Source: a virus. Taken from it: a stretch of 36,940 nucleotides of DNA. A program made the position numbers and the translations under genes. Location of the stretch: positions 1 to 36,940 of the IMG/VR virus record IMGVR_UViG_3300030688_000069. One strand, written 5' to 3'. Shown here piece after piece: positions 21,603-28,920 of this stretch. The notes under the pieces were generated by a model. It saw only the letters and a list, made by a program, of their open reading frames with translations. It was not told the origin of the DNA and searched no databases. Each line of letters opens with the position of its first letter. Position 1 is the stretch's first letter.

Positions 21603-21988
21603 GCTGCCCCCTTGATTTCCAATAGTCCCAGATCGCGCATGCGGCGCAAGGTTCGAATATTGGCCCGACGCATGTACCAATCGTTCTCACCCGGTTCGAA
21701 TTGATGCGGCACACGGCCATCAATCACGTCATGACAGGCTGAACATCCGAATCCGCTACTTAGGTCATCGGCCTTGCGCGCCCAGCCATGAGACTCGTCA
21801 GGCAAGTGGCAAAGAACGGTTGTTGACCAGTTGCCGTTACAGACACCGGGTATTTGAAAGGTGCAAGGCTCCCCGGCGGCGCTATCGCGGATCTGCTTGG
21901 ATTGGATACGATTGGTTTGGCGCTTGCCGGTGCCAGGCGTATCACCTGGACGTGGAACGCATTTCGATGGGCGGGTGGTTGAACTCAT
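21599..21988 (-). CDS. YbcO-like nuclease (DUF1364)
   Basis: This 129-residue protein matches the DUF1364/YbcO family of phage recombination nucleases: IRDSAAGEPCTFQIPGVCNGNWSTTVLCHLP, then GWARKADDLSSGFGCSACHDVIDGR. Cysteines and histidines in CxxCH and the earlier CN/CH positions would form the zinc/HNH-type site. In E. coli the family protein is a small nuclease encoded next to rusA and Q in DLP12. The neighbours here (RusA, Q-like) match that arrangement. It may process recombination intermediates. Confidence 0.82.
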   Translation of the reverse strand: MSSTTRPSKCVPRPGDTPGTGKRQTNRIQSKQIRDSAAGEPCTFQIPGVCNGNWSTTVLCHLPDESHGWARKADDLSSGFGCSACHDVIDGRVPHQFEPGENDWYMRRANIRTLRRMRDLGLLEIKGAA

Positions 21989-22320
21989 AGAATCCTCGTC
22001 ACGATGTTTCCGCCCGAGCGGCTAGGGAGCGATGCATATCGATTTGCAGTGCGAATGGCCTCGCACAGCTCGTACGTAGACTTGTATCCACGCGGTAGAA
22101 TCTCGTTACGCGTCTCACCAGTTAGAATCAGGCATATGGCGTGCGGATCCGTTTCGATTTCCATGCCATCGATGTAGTCGGCTATCTCCCACAGAAAGTC
22201 TGCTAGCTTGTTCTTTGCCCGGAACGGCGCAGGAAACACAGGGAATTGCAGAACGTCAGCGCCATTGGTCTTGCGGACCACGCCTGCAGATTCGAACAGG
22301 GATAGTTGCTCGGTACTCAC
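21985..22320 (-). CDS. Uncharacterised protein of the replication operon
   Basis: This 111-residue protein starts at a GTG overlapping the preceding stop (GTGA) and ends overlapping the YbcO gene. The N-terminus (STEQLSLFESAG) contains QLSLF, which resembles the QL[S/D]LF clamp-binding motif, so a link to the DNA polymerase sliding clamp is possible. The body (LADFLWEIADYIDGMEIETDPHAICLILTG) is helical. No named family is recognised. Confidence 0.62.
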   Translation of the reverse strand: MSTEQLSLFESAGVVRKTNGADVLQFPVFPAPFRAKNKLADFLWEIADYIDGMEIETDPHAICLILTGETRNEILPRGYKSTYELCEAIRTANRYASLPSRSGGNIVTRIL

Positions 22321-22901
22321 GCAGCCTCCCAGGCATATACATCAGCCATGCGTTCAATCTCTCCGGCGCTACAATCCGGCCAGTACCGGTCGGCAACCCA
22401 CTGAGCCAGTGCGTGCATGACGTTTTGAAACCTGACTTCGTCCATACTGTCGAAACTTAGGGATCTTGCCACGCGCTGTTCGAACACTTGGCCGCGCACA
22501 ACATCGAATGCGATATTAACGACGCTTTCCATGTGCTGGCCTGCCTTCTGACCGATAAACGCGGCAACACACTCCGCAACAGGGTCAATCAAGATGGCCG
22601 TGTAATCGCACTCAACGCCCGATTCGATCTGCAGACGCTTAAGAACGGCGTGCGGGTCCATTCCAGAGAATGACGGAACATTCATCGCGACTACCTCGCC
22701 AAATTTGTGCGCAAGGCCCCAAAAGCCACCGTTGCGCGGCTGACTAATATCGCATTTGAGCCACTGACCAACTCTGATCTGGCGACGACGTAGTTCATCG
22801 CGATCCTGCTTTGTAGCTGGGACCATTGCCCCAACCATTTCACCTGTCTTCGGGTCAGATAGTTCGCGTACCGCCATGCGGATTGGTTGTTTTTTGCTCA
22901 T
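22317..22901 (-). CDS. DUF1367-like recombination/replication protein
   Basis: This 194-residue protein shows the layout of the DUF1367 family: an opening LVP-type strand (AMVPATKQDRDELRRRQIRV), ISQPRNGGFWGLAHKFGEVV in the centre where the family has RN..FH, and ARSLSFDSMDEVRFQNVMHAL near the C-terminus. The family is found with NinB and RusA genes in lambdoid phages, function unsettled. The start at 22901 overlaps the loader's stop (ATGA). The expected RN-FH histidine appears replaced here, so the match is not certain. Confidence 0.6.
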   Translation of the reverse strand: MSKKQPIRMAVRELSDPKTGEMVGAMVPATKQDRDELRRRQIRVGQWLKCDISQPRNGGFWGLAHKFGEVVAMNVPSFSGMDPHAVLKRLQIESGVECDYTAILIDPVAECVAAFIGQKAGQHMESVVNIAFDVVRGQVFEQRVARSLSFDSMDEVRFQNVMHALAQWVADRYWPDCSAGEIERMADVYAWEAA

Positions 22902-23707
22902 GCGGCCACCCCGCGCGCGTCCTGCCAGTCGAATACCTTGACCTCGCAACCGTCTTCTTTCAGGCGGCTGTATAGGCGATCACCAATAGCAATCTTGATT
23001 TCGTCTAGCGTGAGATTTGATAGAAGGATGGTTGGCTTGCGGTTTTCATACCGGCCATTTACCACAGCGAAAAGTGACCGATGTTCTGTATCGGTTCCAG
23101 ACTGAATCCCTACCTCATCCAAAATCAACAGATCAGGGAAGGTATATAAGGCGATTGCCTGTGACTCGTTGATTTTCCCGCTAAAAGATTTCGATTCGCG
23201 GATAGTGCGAGCCATGGTATCCACGGTCGTGAAGATGGCCGTCCGGTTGTAGCGATGCATGATCCGCAGAGCGATGCCGCACGAAAGGTGCGTCTTGCCG
23301 GTGCCGTAGTTGCCGAGGAAGATCGCGCCGCGCCCGGAGTGCTCGCCTTTAAACTCGTCAGCATAGGCAACTGCAAATTCCAACACATCGCGCTGCCCAT
23401 CACACTCGACGCGGTAATTTTTGAGGCTGCAGGACTGGAAGCGCAACGGAATGCCTGAACTGCCCAAGGCATGCAGCCATGCAGACTTATGACGCTCAGC
23501 CGCTTCTGCAGCATCCTTTGCTATCTGTTCGGCTTCTGACTGCTTGCGGGCCTCTGCAGCGCATGTAGGGCACTTGGTCCAGACTCGCCCAAGCGGATTG
23601 CGTGAAGTGAATTCGCCATGGCGCTCGCATGTATCTTGGCGTTCTTCTGGCTGAGCCGGAATGATGGCGGCGGCAATAGCGCCAACCGATTGGAGATGGT
23701 CGTTCAT
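22898..23707 (-). CDS. DnaC-like replicative helicase loader
   Basis: This 269-residue AAA+ ATPase would load host DnaB at the origin. Walker A is GNYGTGKTH (about 132-140) and Walker B LLILDEVG (193-200), followed by the sensor region KPTILLSNLTLDEIK. The N-terminal part has a possible zinc site with CERHGEF and CPTC (27 to 49). The start at 23707 overlaps the O-like stop. The O-loader pair followed by recombination genes is the classic lambdoid plan. Confidence 0.88.
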   Translation of the reverse strand: MNDHLQSVGAIAAAIIPAQPEERQDTCERHGEFTSRNPLGRVWTKCPTCAAEARKQSEAEQIAKDAAEAAERHKSAWLHALGSSGIPLRFQSCSLKNYRVECDGQRDVLEFAVAYADEFKGEHSGRGAIFLGNYGTGKTHLSCGIALRIMHRYNRTAIFTTVDTMARTIRESKSFSGKINESQAIALYTFPDLLILDEVGIQSGTDTEHRSLFAVVNGRYENRKPTILLSNLTLDEIKIAIGDRLYSRLKEDGCEVKVFDWQDARGVAA

Positions 23708-24435
23708 TGCAGCCTCCCACTTTGGCCATAGTCGCGTTGCTGGGTGCTTTCGCTGCCAACTGACTTGGCCATTAGCCATGATGCATTGAACCCCTGCCAA
23801 CTGCGTTCAGTGCAAATCTGGATTGCATCTGCCAGTGTTAGGTTTGCCTTACTGGCCTCTCTGGCGATTGCGTCCAAGGCGGTCTGCGTCAGTGGTGCGC
23901 GCTTTGCTTTGCGGATAGACAAAAAGTCTTTTGCAACTTGTTCAGCAACCCCGTCAGCAAGCAAGACAGCCAGAAAATCAGTGCGTACCGGCTTTCCCGG
24001 TGCGTTATGTTTTTTAATTACAGGATCAGAGGGGTTAGTGACAGGTTCTTGTGCGGCAATTTTCGCCGGTGGGTTCTGCGGTTTTTCGCCGGTGGCGAAT
24101 TCTGCCGGTGGCGAAATTTTCCGCTGGTTTTTTGCTTTGTATCCAGTGGCGAATCCTGCCGGTGGCTTAGAGAGGTTTAACGAAACAAAATCAGTGGTTT
24201 TTGTACCATCTTGGCGGGCGCGCCCTACTCTGCTAATAAACCCATTTTTCTCTAGGAAGGCCAGGTGCTCACGCACGGTACGTTCTGACTGTTCTGTGTA
24301 TTCTGCTATGTGGGCTTGCGATGGAAAACAGTGGCCGTGTTCATCAGCAAATTGAGCAAGAGCGGATAGAGTTGCCTTGCGCCCTGAGCTTCCGGTCTTT
24401 TGCTTCCATGCCCATGCGAGTGCCTCGAAACTCAT
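23704..24435 (-). CDS. O-like replication initiator with winged helix
   Basis: This 243-residue protein has an N-terminal winged helix-turn-helix (LSALAQFADEHGHCFPSQAHIAEYT, then ERTVREHLAFLEKNGFISRVG). A linker follows with two copies of PPA(G/E)FATG. Then comes a helical C-terminal domain (LAVLLADGVAEQVAKDFLSIRK) of the type that binds the helicase loader. The linker DNA carries the direct repeats listed at 24061-24166, so this gene probably contains its own origin, as lambda O does. The start overlaps the upstream stop. Confidence 0.78.
   Translation of the reverse strand: MSFEALAWAWKQKTGSSGRKATLSALAQFADEHGHCFPSQAHIAEYTEQSERTVREHLAFLEKNGFISRVGRARQDGTKTTDFVSLNLSKPPAGFATGYKAKNQRKISPPAEFATGEKPQNPPAKIAAQEPVTNPSDPVIKKHNAPGKPVRTDFLAVLLADGVAEQVAKDFLSIRKAKRAPLTQTALDAIAREASKANLTLADAIQICTERSWQGFNASWLMAKSVGSESTQQRDYGQSGRLQ
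24061..24166. repeat. Iterons inside the O-like gene (putative replication origin)
   Basis: GCCGGTGG occurs at least four times (24065, 24089, 24105 and 24159 regions). One copy is the 15-base inverted repeat TTCGCC-GGT-GGCGAA (24085-24099). GTGGCGAAT-C/T-CTGCCGGTGGC occurs at 24093-24112 and again at 24146-24166. An AT-rich block (ATGTTTTTTAATTA) lies next to it at about 24008-24021 and could be the unwinding element. Confidence 0.6.
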
Positions 24436-25112
24436 GCTGCGACCTTTCTTGCAATCCACATGCCTGCCACCCACTGAATACCCTTTGGGGTGAACTTGGC
24501 TTGATTGAATGCATGACCGCCATCTGATGCGCCGGCCTTTACTACAAATCGACCGGTATTCATGTGTTGGGCCATTGGGGTTAATGCCCCGCCAAGGCGA
24601 TACATAATCCCGTTCTCAATGAGAAATTCACGAAACTCGGATTCGTTGGCGTTTAGGAGCTTGCAGACTTCACGGAACCCGCGATTGCCGGTACTTGATA
24701 CATAGTGGTCAACAAACTCAACGGCAGGCCGTTGCTGTTCAATTACGGCGTGTTGTTGTTCGATCTGTTCGGCTTGATTGGCCGCCAACATCAACGCTTG
24801 AGCAAAAGTTTTAGGAATACTGAATTGCGCTTGCTGTTCTAGTTCTTGCCAGCGGTCAATAATCCGTGCGCGGACTTCGTCGCTGTATCCAGCAACAACC
24901 AAGTATGAATCACGTTCAGTTAGGTCATAAACATCAACGGGACGGCCGCCAGTGGCCTCTTGGCGAGTTTTACGACTTGATCGTAAAAGTCCTTTTTCAA
25001 ACAACCTATTAATGGTTGCAACCACATCGTTGTGCCTCGCTTCGCACAATTCAGCGATTTCGCGACTGCTCATTGTTAGGTTGTTATTGACTATCAGTGG
25101 TGTGTTTTGCAT
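24432..25112 (-). CDS. Rha / KilAC two-domain antirepressor
   Basis: This 226-residue protein has an N-terminal Rha domain (LTMSSREIAELCEARHNDVVATINRLF, then YDLTERDSYLVVAGYSDEVRARIIDRWQELE). A coiled linker follows (AEQIEQQHAVIEQQRPAVEFVDHYV), then a C-terminal KilAC/ANT domain (TGNRGFREVCKLLNANESEFREFLIENGIMYRLGGALTP, KFTPKGIQWVAGMW). This fusion is typical of phage antirepressors, which act by binding repressor. The start at 25112 has GAGGG eight bases upstream, better than the GTG at 25118. Confidence 0.85.
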   Translation of the reverse strand: MQNTPLIVNNNLTMSSREIAELCEARHNDVVATINRLFEKGLLRSSRKTRQEATGGRPVDVYDLTERDSYLVVAGYSDEVRARIIDRWQELEQQAQFSIPKTFAQALMLAANQAEQIEQQHAVIEQQRPAVEFVDHYVSSTGNRGFREVCKLLNANESEFREFLIENGIMYRLGGALTPMAQHMNTGRFVVKAGASDGGHAFNQAKFTPKGIQWVAGMWIARKVAA

Positions 25113-25132
25113 AATCACCCTCAGTAGGTTTT

Positions 25133-25174
25133 AAGCCCCGCGAGACCCGGCAAGGTCTATGACCGGGGCTTTTT
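25133..25174 (+). terminator. Inverted repeat AAGCCCCG / CGGGGCTT with T run
   Basis: Perfect 8-bp arms at 25133-25140 and 25164-25171, with inner ACCCGG/CCGGGG pairing. The T run is on the plus strand, so it would stop rightward transcripts. It lies just upstream of the antirepressor start (minus) and the plus gene promoter at 25211, so it may insulate the two directions. Confidence 0.5.
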
Positions 25175-25210
25175 GCTGTCTGTCGTTCTTGGCCGCAGAC
25201 TCTGCCGTTG

Positions 25211-25239
25211 TTGGGTGACGCCCCAATCAGGTTTATGCT
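25211..25239 (+). promoter_or_regulatory. Promoter candidate for the 25277 gene
   Basis: TTGGGT (25211-25216), 17 bases, TATGCT (25234-25239). The start codon is about 32 bases from the expected transcription start. Confidence 0.5.
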
Positions 25240-25276
25240 GTTGTCTCTAACCACAAACAGCGCCGATTGGAACGTC

Positions 25277-25504
25277 ATGAAAGTCAATGAACTATCTGTT
25301 CGCACCCTTGAGTACGACATCAACCTTAGTGGGACCGCCATTCGAGTTAACCGGGTTATTGAACTTTCCGGCGGTGAAAAAATTACGTTTTCCGTTGACG
25401 TAAAGCCTGGGAAAGAGCCGACCCTTAAAGAGGTTCACCTGCTGAGCCTGGATCGAGTACAGGAGATTCTCTCGACACTCTTTCCAAGATCCCAACCTGA
25501 CTAA
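25277..25504 (+). CDS. Opposite-strand small protein in the early operon (moron candidate)
   Basis: This 75-residue protein (MKVNELSVRTLEYDINLSGT, then GGEKITFSVDVKPGKEPTLK) has a beta-rich pattern. It opposes the leftward early operon and has its own promoter candidate. The ATG has a weak GGA upstream. Its 3' end overlaps the convergent gene at 25425-25673 by 80 bases, so both may not be real full-length genes. Function unknown. Confidence 0.5.
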   Translation: MKVNELSVRTLEYDINLSGTAIRVNRVIELSGGEKITFSVDVKPGKEPTLKEVHLLSLDRVQEILSTLFPRSQPD

Positions 25505-25673
25505 CTGCATACCGATCTTCCAAATCTTCGGGACGGGCAGCGCTTTCAACCTTTACAGCCGCAATGAGAGCGGCCCGAATACCCGAAATCAGGGCGTCGC
25601 GGTCAATTGAAATTTTCACCGTGTAAGGCTTAAATCCGCCCTGCTCTTGCGGGGCTTTTTGTTGACCAGTCAC
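25425..25673 (-). CDS. Small hypothetical protein (convergent overlap with 25277 gene)
   Basis: This 82-residue protein starts at a GTG overlapping the upstream stop (GTGA). The N-terminal KPYTVKISIDRDALISGIRAALIAAVK is a typical strand-helix pattern; the C-terminus (LERVSRESPVLDPGSAGEPL) is low-order and lies over the opposite gene's end. Unknown function. Coupling favours it being real. Confidence 0.5.
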   Translation of the reverse strand: MTGQQKAPQEQGGFKPYTVKISIDRDALISGIRAALIAAVKVESAARPEDLEDRYAVSQVGILERVSRESPVLDPGSAGEPL

Positions 25674-25927
25674 GCCGCCACCTCCCTGTCTATATCAACC
25701 GGTGCAACCTGCTCGGCACCGGGTAGAGTCACGCGCTTAGCCACCATTAAGCAGTGGGCATTCTGTGAAGCGACCCGCTCAAATTGGATGGTGCAAAGTG
25801 GGCGCCCTTCTGCGTCTGAAACGGGCAGGAAATACGCATCGGCTAGATGGCTCAGATCAATCACTAATCGATGCGAGCCATCTGGTGCCGGTACTAATCT
25901 AGTTTCAGAAACGCACGGCTTAGTCAT
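25670..25927 (-). CDS. Small hypothetical protein of the early operon
   Basis: This 85-residue protein (MTKPCVSETRLVPAPDGSHR, then LCTIQFERVASQNAHCLMVA) overlaps the upstream stop (ATGA) and the downstream GTG. The two-cysteine beta pattern is not a recognised family. Tight coupling on both sides supports it. Confidence 0.62.
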   Translation of the reverse strand: MTKPCVSETRLVPAPDGSHRLVIDLSHLADAYFLPVSDAEGRPLCTIQFERVASQNAHCLMVAKRVTLPGAEQVAPVDIDREVAA

Positions 25928-26103
25928 GCGGCCGCCCGCTGCTCTTGCTGCTTACGCAACTCTTCACGCACCTTCTCTTTCAGGTAATTACGGAAGAACG
26001 CGGAGTGACTAATATCGTCACCGTTACCAGTGAGCGATTGGAGGGCGATGTATTCCTCGGCGTTGAGAAGCACCTGAACCCTTTGATCCCTTATATCTGC
26101 CAT
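25924..26103 (-). CDS. Ribbon-helix-helix-like protein (Arc-type candidate)
   Basis: This 59-residue protein starts at 26103 with AGGGG six bases upstream. QRVQVLLNAEEYIALQSLTG, then SHSAFFRNYLKEKVREELRK, fits the ribbon-helix-helix plan: one strand, a turn, then two helices. Such proteins bind DNA as dimers and often regulate phage early genes. It is the first gene after cro in the leftward operon. Confidence 0.62.
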   Translation of the reverse strand: MADIRDQRVQVLLNAEEYIALQSLTGNGDDISHSAFFRNYLKEKVREELRKQQEQRAAA

Positions 26104-26252
26104 CTGAAACCCCTATTGCGTAAGACCTACACACCTGATGCACATGTATGTGGACTTAAGTTTTCTGCTCACATACTCTTCGGTTGTGAGCTACGCCCTT
26201 GCTCATGCCTCTCGGGAGCCGCTTAGCTTCCCCGCCCTGCGGCTCCCAACCT

Positions 26253-26438
26253 TCAAACCTTCTTCCTACTGTCATGGTCAGTCTGATCGAGCTTATAAAG
26301 CTCAGGAAAATCGCGGCATAAATTGTATGCACTTCCATCCGGGATCTCTTCAGACCACTTGGATACGGCAGCGGAGGACACCCCAAGGACACGAGCTACG
26401 CGGCTTTTGGTCCCTCGGCCCCCGCCAAAATATTTCAT
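26253..26438 (-). CDS. Cro-like repressor
   Basis: This 61-residue protein, MKYFGGGRGTKSRVARVLGV, then SSAAVSKWSEEIPDGSAYNL, has the typical Cro pattern (a short protein with helix-turn-helix SRVARVLGVSSAAVSKWSE). I use ATG 26438; an ATG at 26456 is possible, but it sits only a few bases from the -10 and would need leaderless translation. It is divergent from the CI-like gene. The recognition helix SSAAVSKW probably reads the palindrome TGCATT-A-AATGCA in the control region, though this is not shown. Confidence 0.8.
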   Translation of the reverse strand: MKYFGGGRGTKSRVARVLGVSSAAVSKWSEEIPDGSAYNLCRDFPELYKLDQTDHDSRKKV

Positions 26439-26462
26439 GACGGTTTCTCTTTTCATTTCATG

Positions 26463-26491
26463 ATGATAACTACAGTTTGCATTAAATGCAA
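26463..26491 (-). promoter_or_regulatory. Leftward early promoter (PR equivalent)
   Basis: On the minus strand TTGCAT (26486-26491), 17 bases, TATCAT (26463-26468). The palindrome TGCATT-A-AATGCA (26478-26490) overlaps the -35 and spacer. The expected start is 5-7 bases past the -10, about 20 bases before the cro start used here. Confidence 0.7.
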
Positions 26492-26525
26492 TCCTAGGTT
26501 CACAAAATATCCGCTAACCTTGGTT
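26491..26525. promoter_or_regulatory. Repressor operator pair AACCNNGGTT
   Basis: AACCTTGGTT lies at 26516-26525 just before the CI-like start. ATCCTAGGTT (one mismatch) lies at 26491-26500, touching the -35 of the leftward promoter. The same 10-mer recurs at the large-RNA promoter (29681-29690). Confidence 0.55.
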
Positions 26526-26528
26526 GAC

Positions 26529-26912
26529 ATGAACACTCTCGGACAACGTATTCAGAAGGCGCTAGATGACCTGACTGAATCAACAGGTAAAAGGCACACG
26601 CCGAATTGGCTGGCAGTGCAAATTAAACTATCAAGAACCGCGGTTTATAAATGGATGAACAATCCAACTGCTGGCATTGATGGTGATAATTTGGTACGTG
26701 CATCTGCGGCGCTAAAGGTGAGGTCAGATTGGCTTGCGCTAAACAAAGGGCCTATGCGGGAAGATAAGTCCGATACATTTCCGTCCATAAACATTGAGGC
26801 ATCGTCTCCCGAGGAACTTGCCACGAAGCTTTCAGCTTATGACGCGCAGCGAATGCTAGAAATCGTGCAAATGGCGATGAAGTTGAAAGATCAAGACAAG
26901 CTGGACGATTGA
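26529..26912 (+). CDS. CI-like repressor without protease domain
   Basis: This 127-residue protein has a helix-turn-helix (TPNWLAVQIKLSRTAVYKWMNNP, then DNLVRASAALKVRSDWLALNKGPM). After it comes only a short acidic helix (PEELATKLSAYDAQRMLEIV). There is no LexA-type autocleavage domain, so induction must use another route, such as an antirepressor. The start at 26529 is preceded by an operator and no clear ribosome site, so translation may be leaderless. Divergent from cro: the classic immunity switch. Confidence 0.78.
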   Translation: MNTLGQRIQKALDDLTESTGKRHTPNWLAVQIKLSRTAVYKWMNNPTAGIDGDNLVRASAALKVRSDWLALNKGPMREDKSDTFPSINIEASSPEELATKLSAYDAQRMLEIVQMAMKLKDQDKLDD

Positions 26913-26968
26913 GGAAATTTGAGAAGCTCGCAATTGCGGGCTTATGTCGTTAATTTGGGAGAATAAAA

Positions 26969-27742
26969 TTGGGAAGCCTACCGGCTGGCGTGCCGCAGAA
27001 GAAAGTGCAGATTGTTGATACGACGATACCGGTCATCGAGTATCGGGGGCAGCGGGTTATTACCCTGGCTATTATGGACGTCATCCACCACCGACCTGAC
27101 GGAACGGCCAAAAGGGCATTCCAAACATACAAAGACAGGCTAGAAGAAGGAAAACACTTCTATCTTGTTGATTATACTCAAAAGAACGAATTTCGTTCTT
27201 TTGAAATTGACGTACCTCCTCGCGGCCTGACTGTCCTTACTGAGCGCGGATATTCAATGCTGGTCAAATCCTTCACGGATGACTTTGCATGGGAAGTTCA
27301 AGAGCAACTGTCAGATAGCTATTTCGACAACCAGAAGCCGATGAGCACGGCAGAATTTCTGGTGCAGCAGGCCAACCTGATACTCGAGCATGAAAACCAA
27401 ATCAAGGCGCTACGCGAACATCAGCACCGGACGGACCAGCACCTAGTAGAAACAAATCAAAAAATTCGTGCCCTCAGCGAAAAGGCTGACGAAGCTTTCG
27501 AGGCGGCATCAGCTGCGCTTCAGCACAAATTCGGACGTTCTGACTATTTCACTGTGATGGCCTTCTCTTCGACTCTTGGCGTTAGCCTTGACCTGACAAT
27601 GGCCAAAACATATGGCGCCAGGGCATCGCAGCTATCCCGCCAGCAAGACATGCAAATCATGAAGGTTCCTGATGAACGGTTCGGTAAAGTTAATTCGTAT
27701 CACTCAAGCATCCTAAAGCAAGTGTTTGATGACCTAACGTGA
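26969..27742 (+). CDS. ORF6N-domain antirepressor-like protein
   Basis: This 257-residue protein starts at TTG (GGGAG seven bases upstream). The N-terminal ORF6N domain is visible: IPVIEYRGQRVITLAIMDVIHH, KRAFQTYKDRLEEGKHFYLVD and LTVLTERGYSMLVKSFTDDFAWEVQEQL. A coiled stretch follows (ENQIKALREHQHRTDQHLVETNQKIRAL), then a C-terminal domain (DYFTVMAFSSTLGVSLDLTMAKTYGARASQL) resembling DNA-binding regions of Roi/Ant-type proteins. Its place downstream of the short CI-like gene suggests control of immunity. Confidence 0.75.
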   Translation: MGSLPAGVPQKKVQIVDTTIPVIEYRGQRVITLAIMDVIHHRPDGTAKRAFQTYKDRLEEGKHFYLVDYTQKNEFRSFEIDVPPRGLTVLTERGYSMLVKSFTDDFAWEVQEQLSDSYFDNQKPMSTAEFLVQQANLILEHENQIKALREHQHRTDQHLVETNQKIRALSEKADEAFEAASAALQHKFGRSDYFTVMAFSSTLGVSLDLTMAKTYGARASQLSRQQDMQIMKVPDERFGKVNSYHSSILKQVFDDLT

Positions 27743-27822
27743 CTATCCGCGTCATCGCCATCCTTGTGTTTTAGATTGCGCCGCTAGGCGCCTACCACTA
27801 GCCAGCGCCAGCGGGCTTTGTA

Positions 27823-27869
27823 TTGTCAACCATGCCTTATTGCTCTATATTGCCTACATATGTAGGCAA
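27823..27869 (+). promoter_or_regulatory. Toxin-antitoxin promoter with a perfect 20-bp palindrome
   Basis: TTGTCA (27823-27828), 17 bases, TATATT (27846-27851), overlapped by TTGCCTACATATGTAGGCAA (27850-27869). The palindrome covers the -10 end and start, the usual site for autorepression by antitoxin. Confidence 0.78.
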
Positions 27870-27883
27870 ACAAGGAGAACGCA

Positions 27884-28114
27884 ATGAGTGTCGCAGTGCG
27901 GATTGACGCAAATCTCTATGAGCAAGCCAGGGCTGAGGCGACGGCTGAACACCGCTCAATTGCTGGGCAGATTGAATTCTGGGCCACGATTGGCCGGGTC
28001 GCATTAGACAATCCAGATCTACCCGTATCGTTTATTGCTGAGTCTATGGCCTCAATGGCTGAGCCAAGGGATCAAGCACAGCCATTTGAGCCAAGAAGCC
28101 GTAAAGCCTCATGA
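27884..28114 (+). CDS. ParD-like antitoxin
   Basis: This 76-residue protein has the ParD-like ribbon-helix-helix start: SVAVRIDANLYEQARAEATAEHRSIAGQIEFWATIGR. The strong site AAGGAGAAC lies upstream of the ATG. The C-terminal tail (EPRDQAQPFEPRSRKAS) probably covers the toxin. It overlaps the toxin gene by ATGA. The palindrome in its promoter suggests self-repression. Confidence 0.85.
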   Translation: MSVAVRIDANLYEQARAEATAEHRSIAGQIEFWATIGRVALDNPDLPVSFIAESMASMAEPRDQAQPFEPRSRKAS

Positions 28115-28389
28115 AGTACGAAGCGAGACAGACCAAGCGGTTTGGGCGCCAATATAAAAAGCTGCAGGACAACATCGCGGCTGACGTAGACGGCGCTGTA
28201 GAGGCTGTTTGCACAGACCCGGATATTGGCGAACGAAAAAAAGGGGATCTAGCCTCCCTGTGGGTCTACAAATTTCGCAGTCAAGGCCAACTCTGGCTGT
28301 TGGGTTATACGCGCGACGACTCCATTCGATTGGTTTACCTGGAGGCCGTTGGGTCTCATGAGAATTTCTACCGAGACATAAAGCGGTAG
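28111..28389 (+). CDS. RelE/YafQ-type toxin
   Basis: This 92-residue protein (MKYEARQTKRFGRQYKKLQD, then LWVYKFRSQGQLWLLGYTRDDSIRLVYLEAVGSHENFYRDIKR) has the RelE fold pattern: helix, strands, and a C-terminal HENFY element. It is probably a ribosome-dependent mRNA interferase. It overlaps the antitoxin. In a prophage the pair could stabilise the lysogen or block other phages; no target is shown here. Confidence 0.85.
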   Translation: MKYEARQTKRFGRQYKKLQDNIAADVDGAVEAVCTDPDIGERKKGDLASLWVYKFRSQGQLWLLGYTRDDSIRLVYLEAVGSHENFYRDIKR

Positions 28390-28408
28390 CCTGCACAGAA
28401 TACCTTTA

Positions 28409-28428
28409 GCCCGCAATCGCGGGCTTTA
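28409..28428 (+). terminator. Terminator after the toxin gene
   Basis: GCCCGC-AATC-GCGGGC followed by TTTATT. It ends the toxin-antitoxin transcript. Confidence 0.7.
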
Positions 28429-28533
28429 TTGCATCGAATGTCGGTGACAATCAATCTGTATCCAGAACAATAATTCCTGATTTCATGCCAATAAATCCCG
28501 CTTTCAGAACGAGGCGTACCACATTATGTGCGG

Positions 28534-28872
28534 ATGAATTCGCTCGGTATCCGCATTAAAGAAGAACGCATGCGTCGTGGTTGGACTCTAGAGGAGTTGG
28601 CCAGGCGTGCTAATGTCAGCAAAACCCTCATCTCTGAACTTGAGAACGATCCCAATCGTGGTACAACAAAACTCTTGCAACTTGCGAGAGCGTTCAAGAT
28701 GAATCCAGTGTACCTAGAGACGGGCAAAGGCCCGCGCGATAACCTGGTTGATCCGGCTGGCGCCTACATTTCTGCCGAGTCAATTGAAGACCTTGCCGAC
28801 AAGTTGGTAGCGCGTGGCGACGAAGAGGTTATAAAGCTCTGGCGCGCCATTCTCGCCGCCAAAACAAAATAA
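28534..28872 (+). CDS. XRE-family regulator
   Basis: This 112-residue protein has a clear helix-turn-helix: IRIKEERMRRGWTLEELARRANVSKTLISELENDP, then TTKLLQLARAFKMNPVYLETGKGPR. The C-terminal helix (SAESIEDLADKLVARGDEEV) resembles that of the CI-like protein, with the same acidic EDLA/EELA pattern. Starting at ATG 28534 (a GTG at 28528 is in frame); no clear ribosome site. Possibly a second immunity factor. Confidence 0.72.
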   Translation: MNSLGIRIKEERMRRGWTLEELARRANVSKTLISELENDPNRGTTKLLQLARAFKMNPVYLETGKGPRDNLVDPAGAYISAESIEDLADKLVARGDEEVIKLWRAILAAKTK

Positions 28873-28920
28873 TAGTCAACTGTCCTATCTTACAGTTGTA
28901 AGTCATTACGCATGGCTTGC

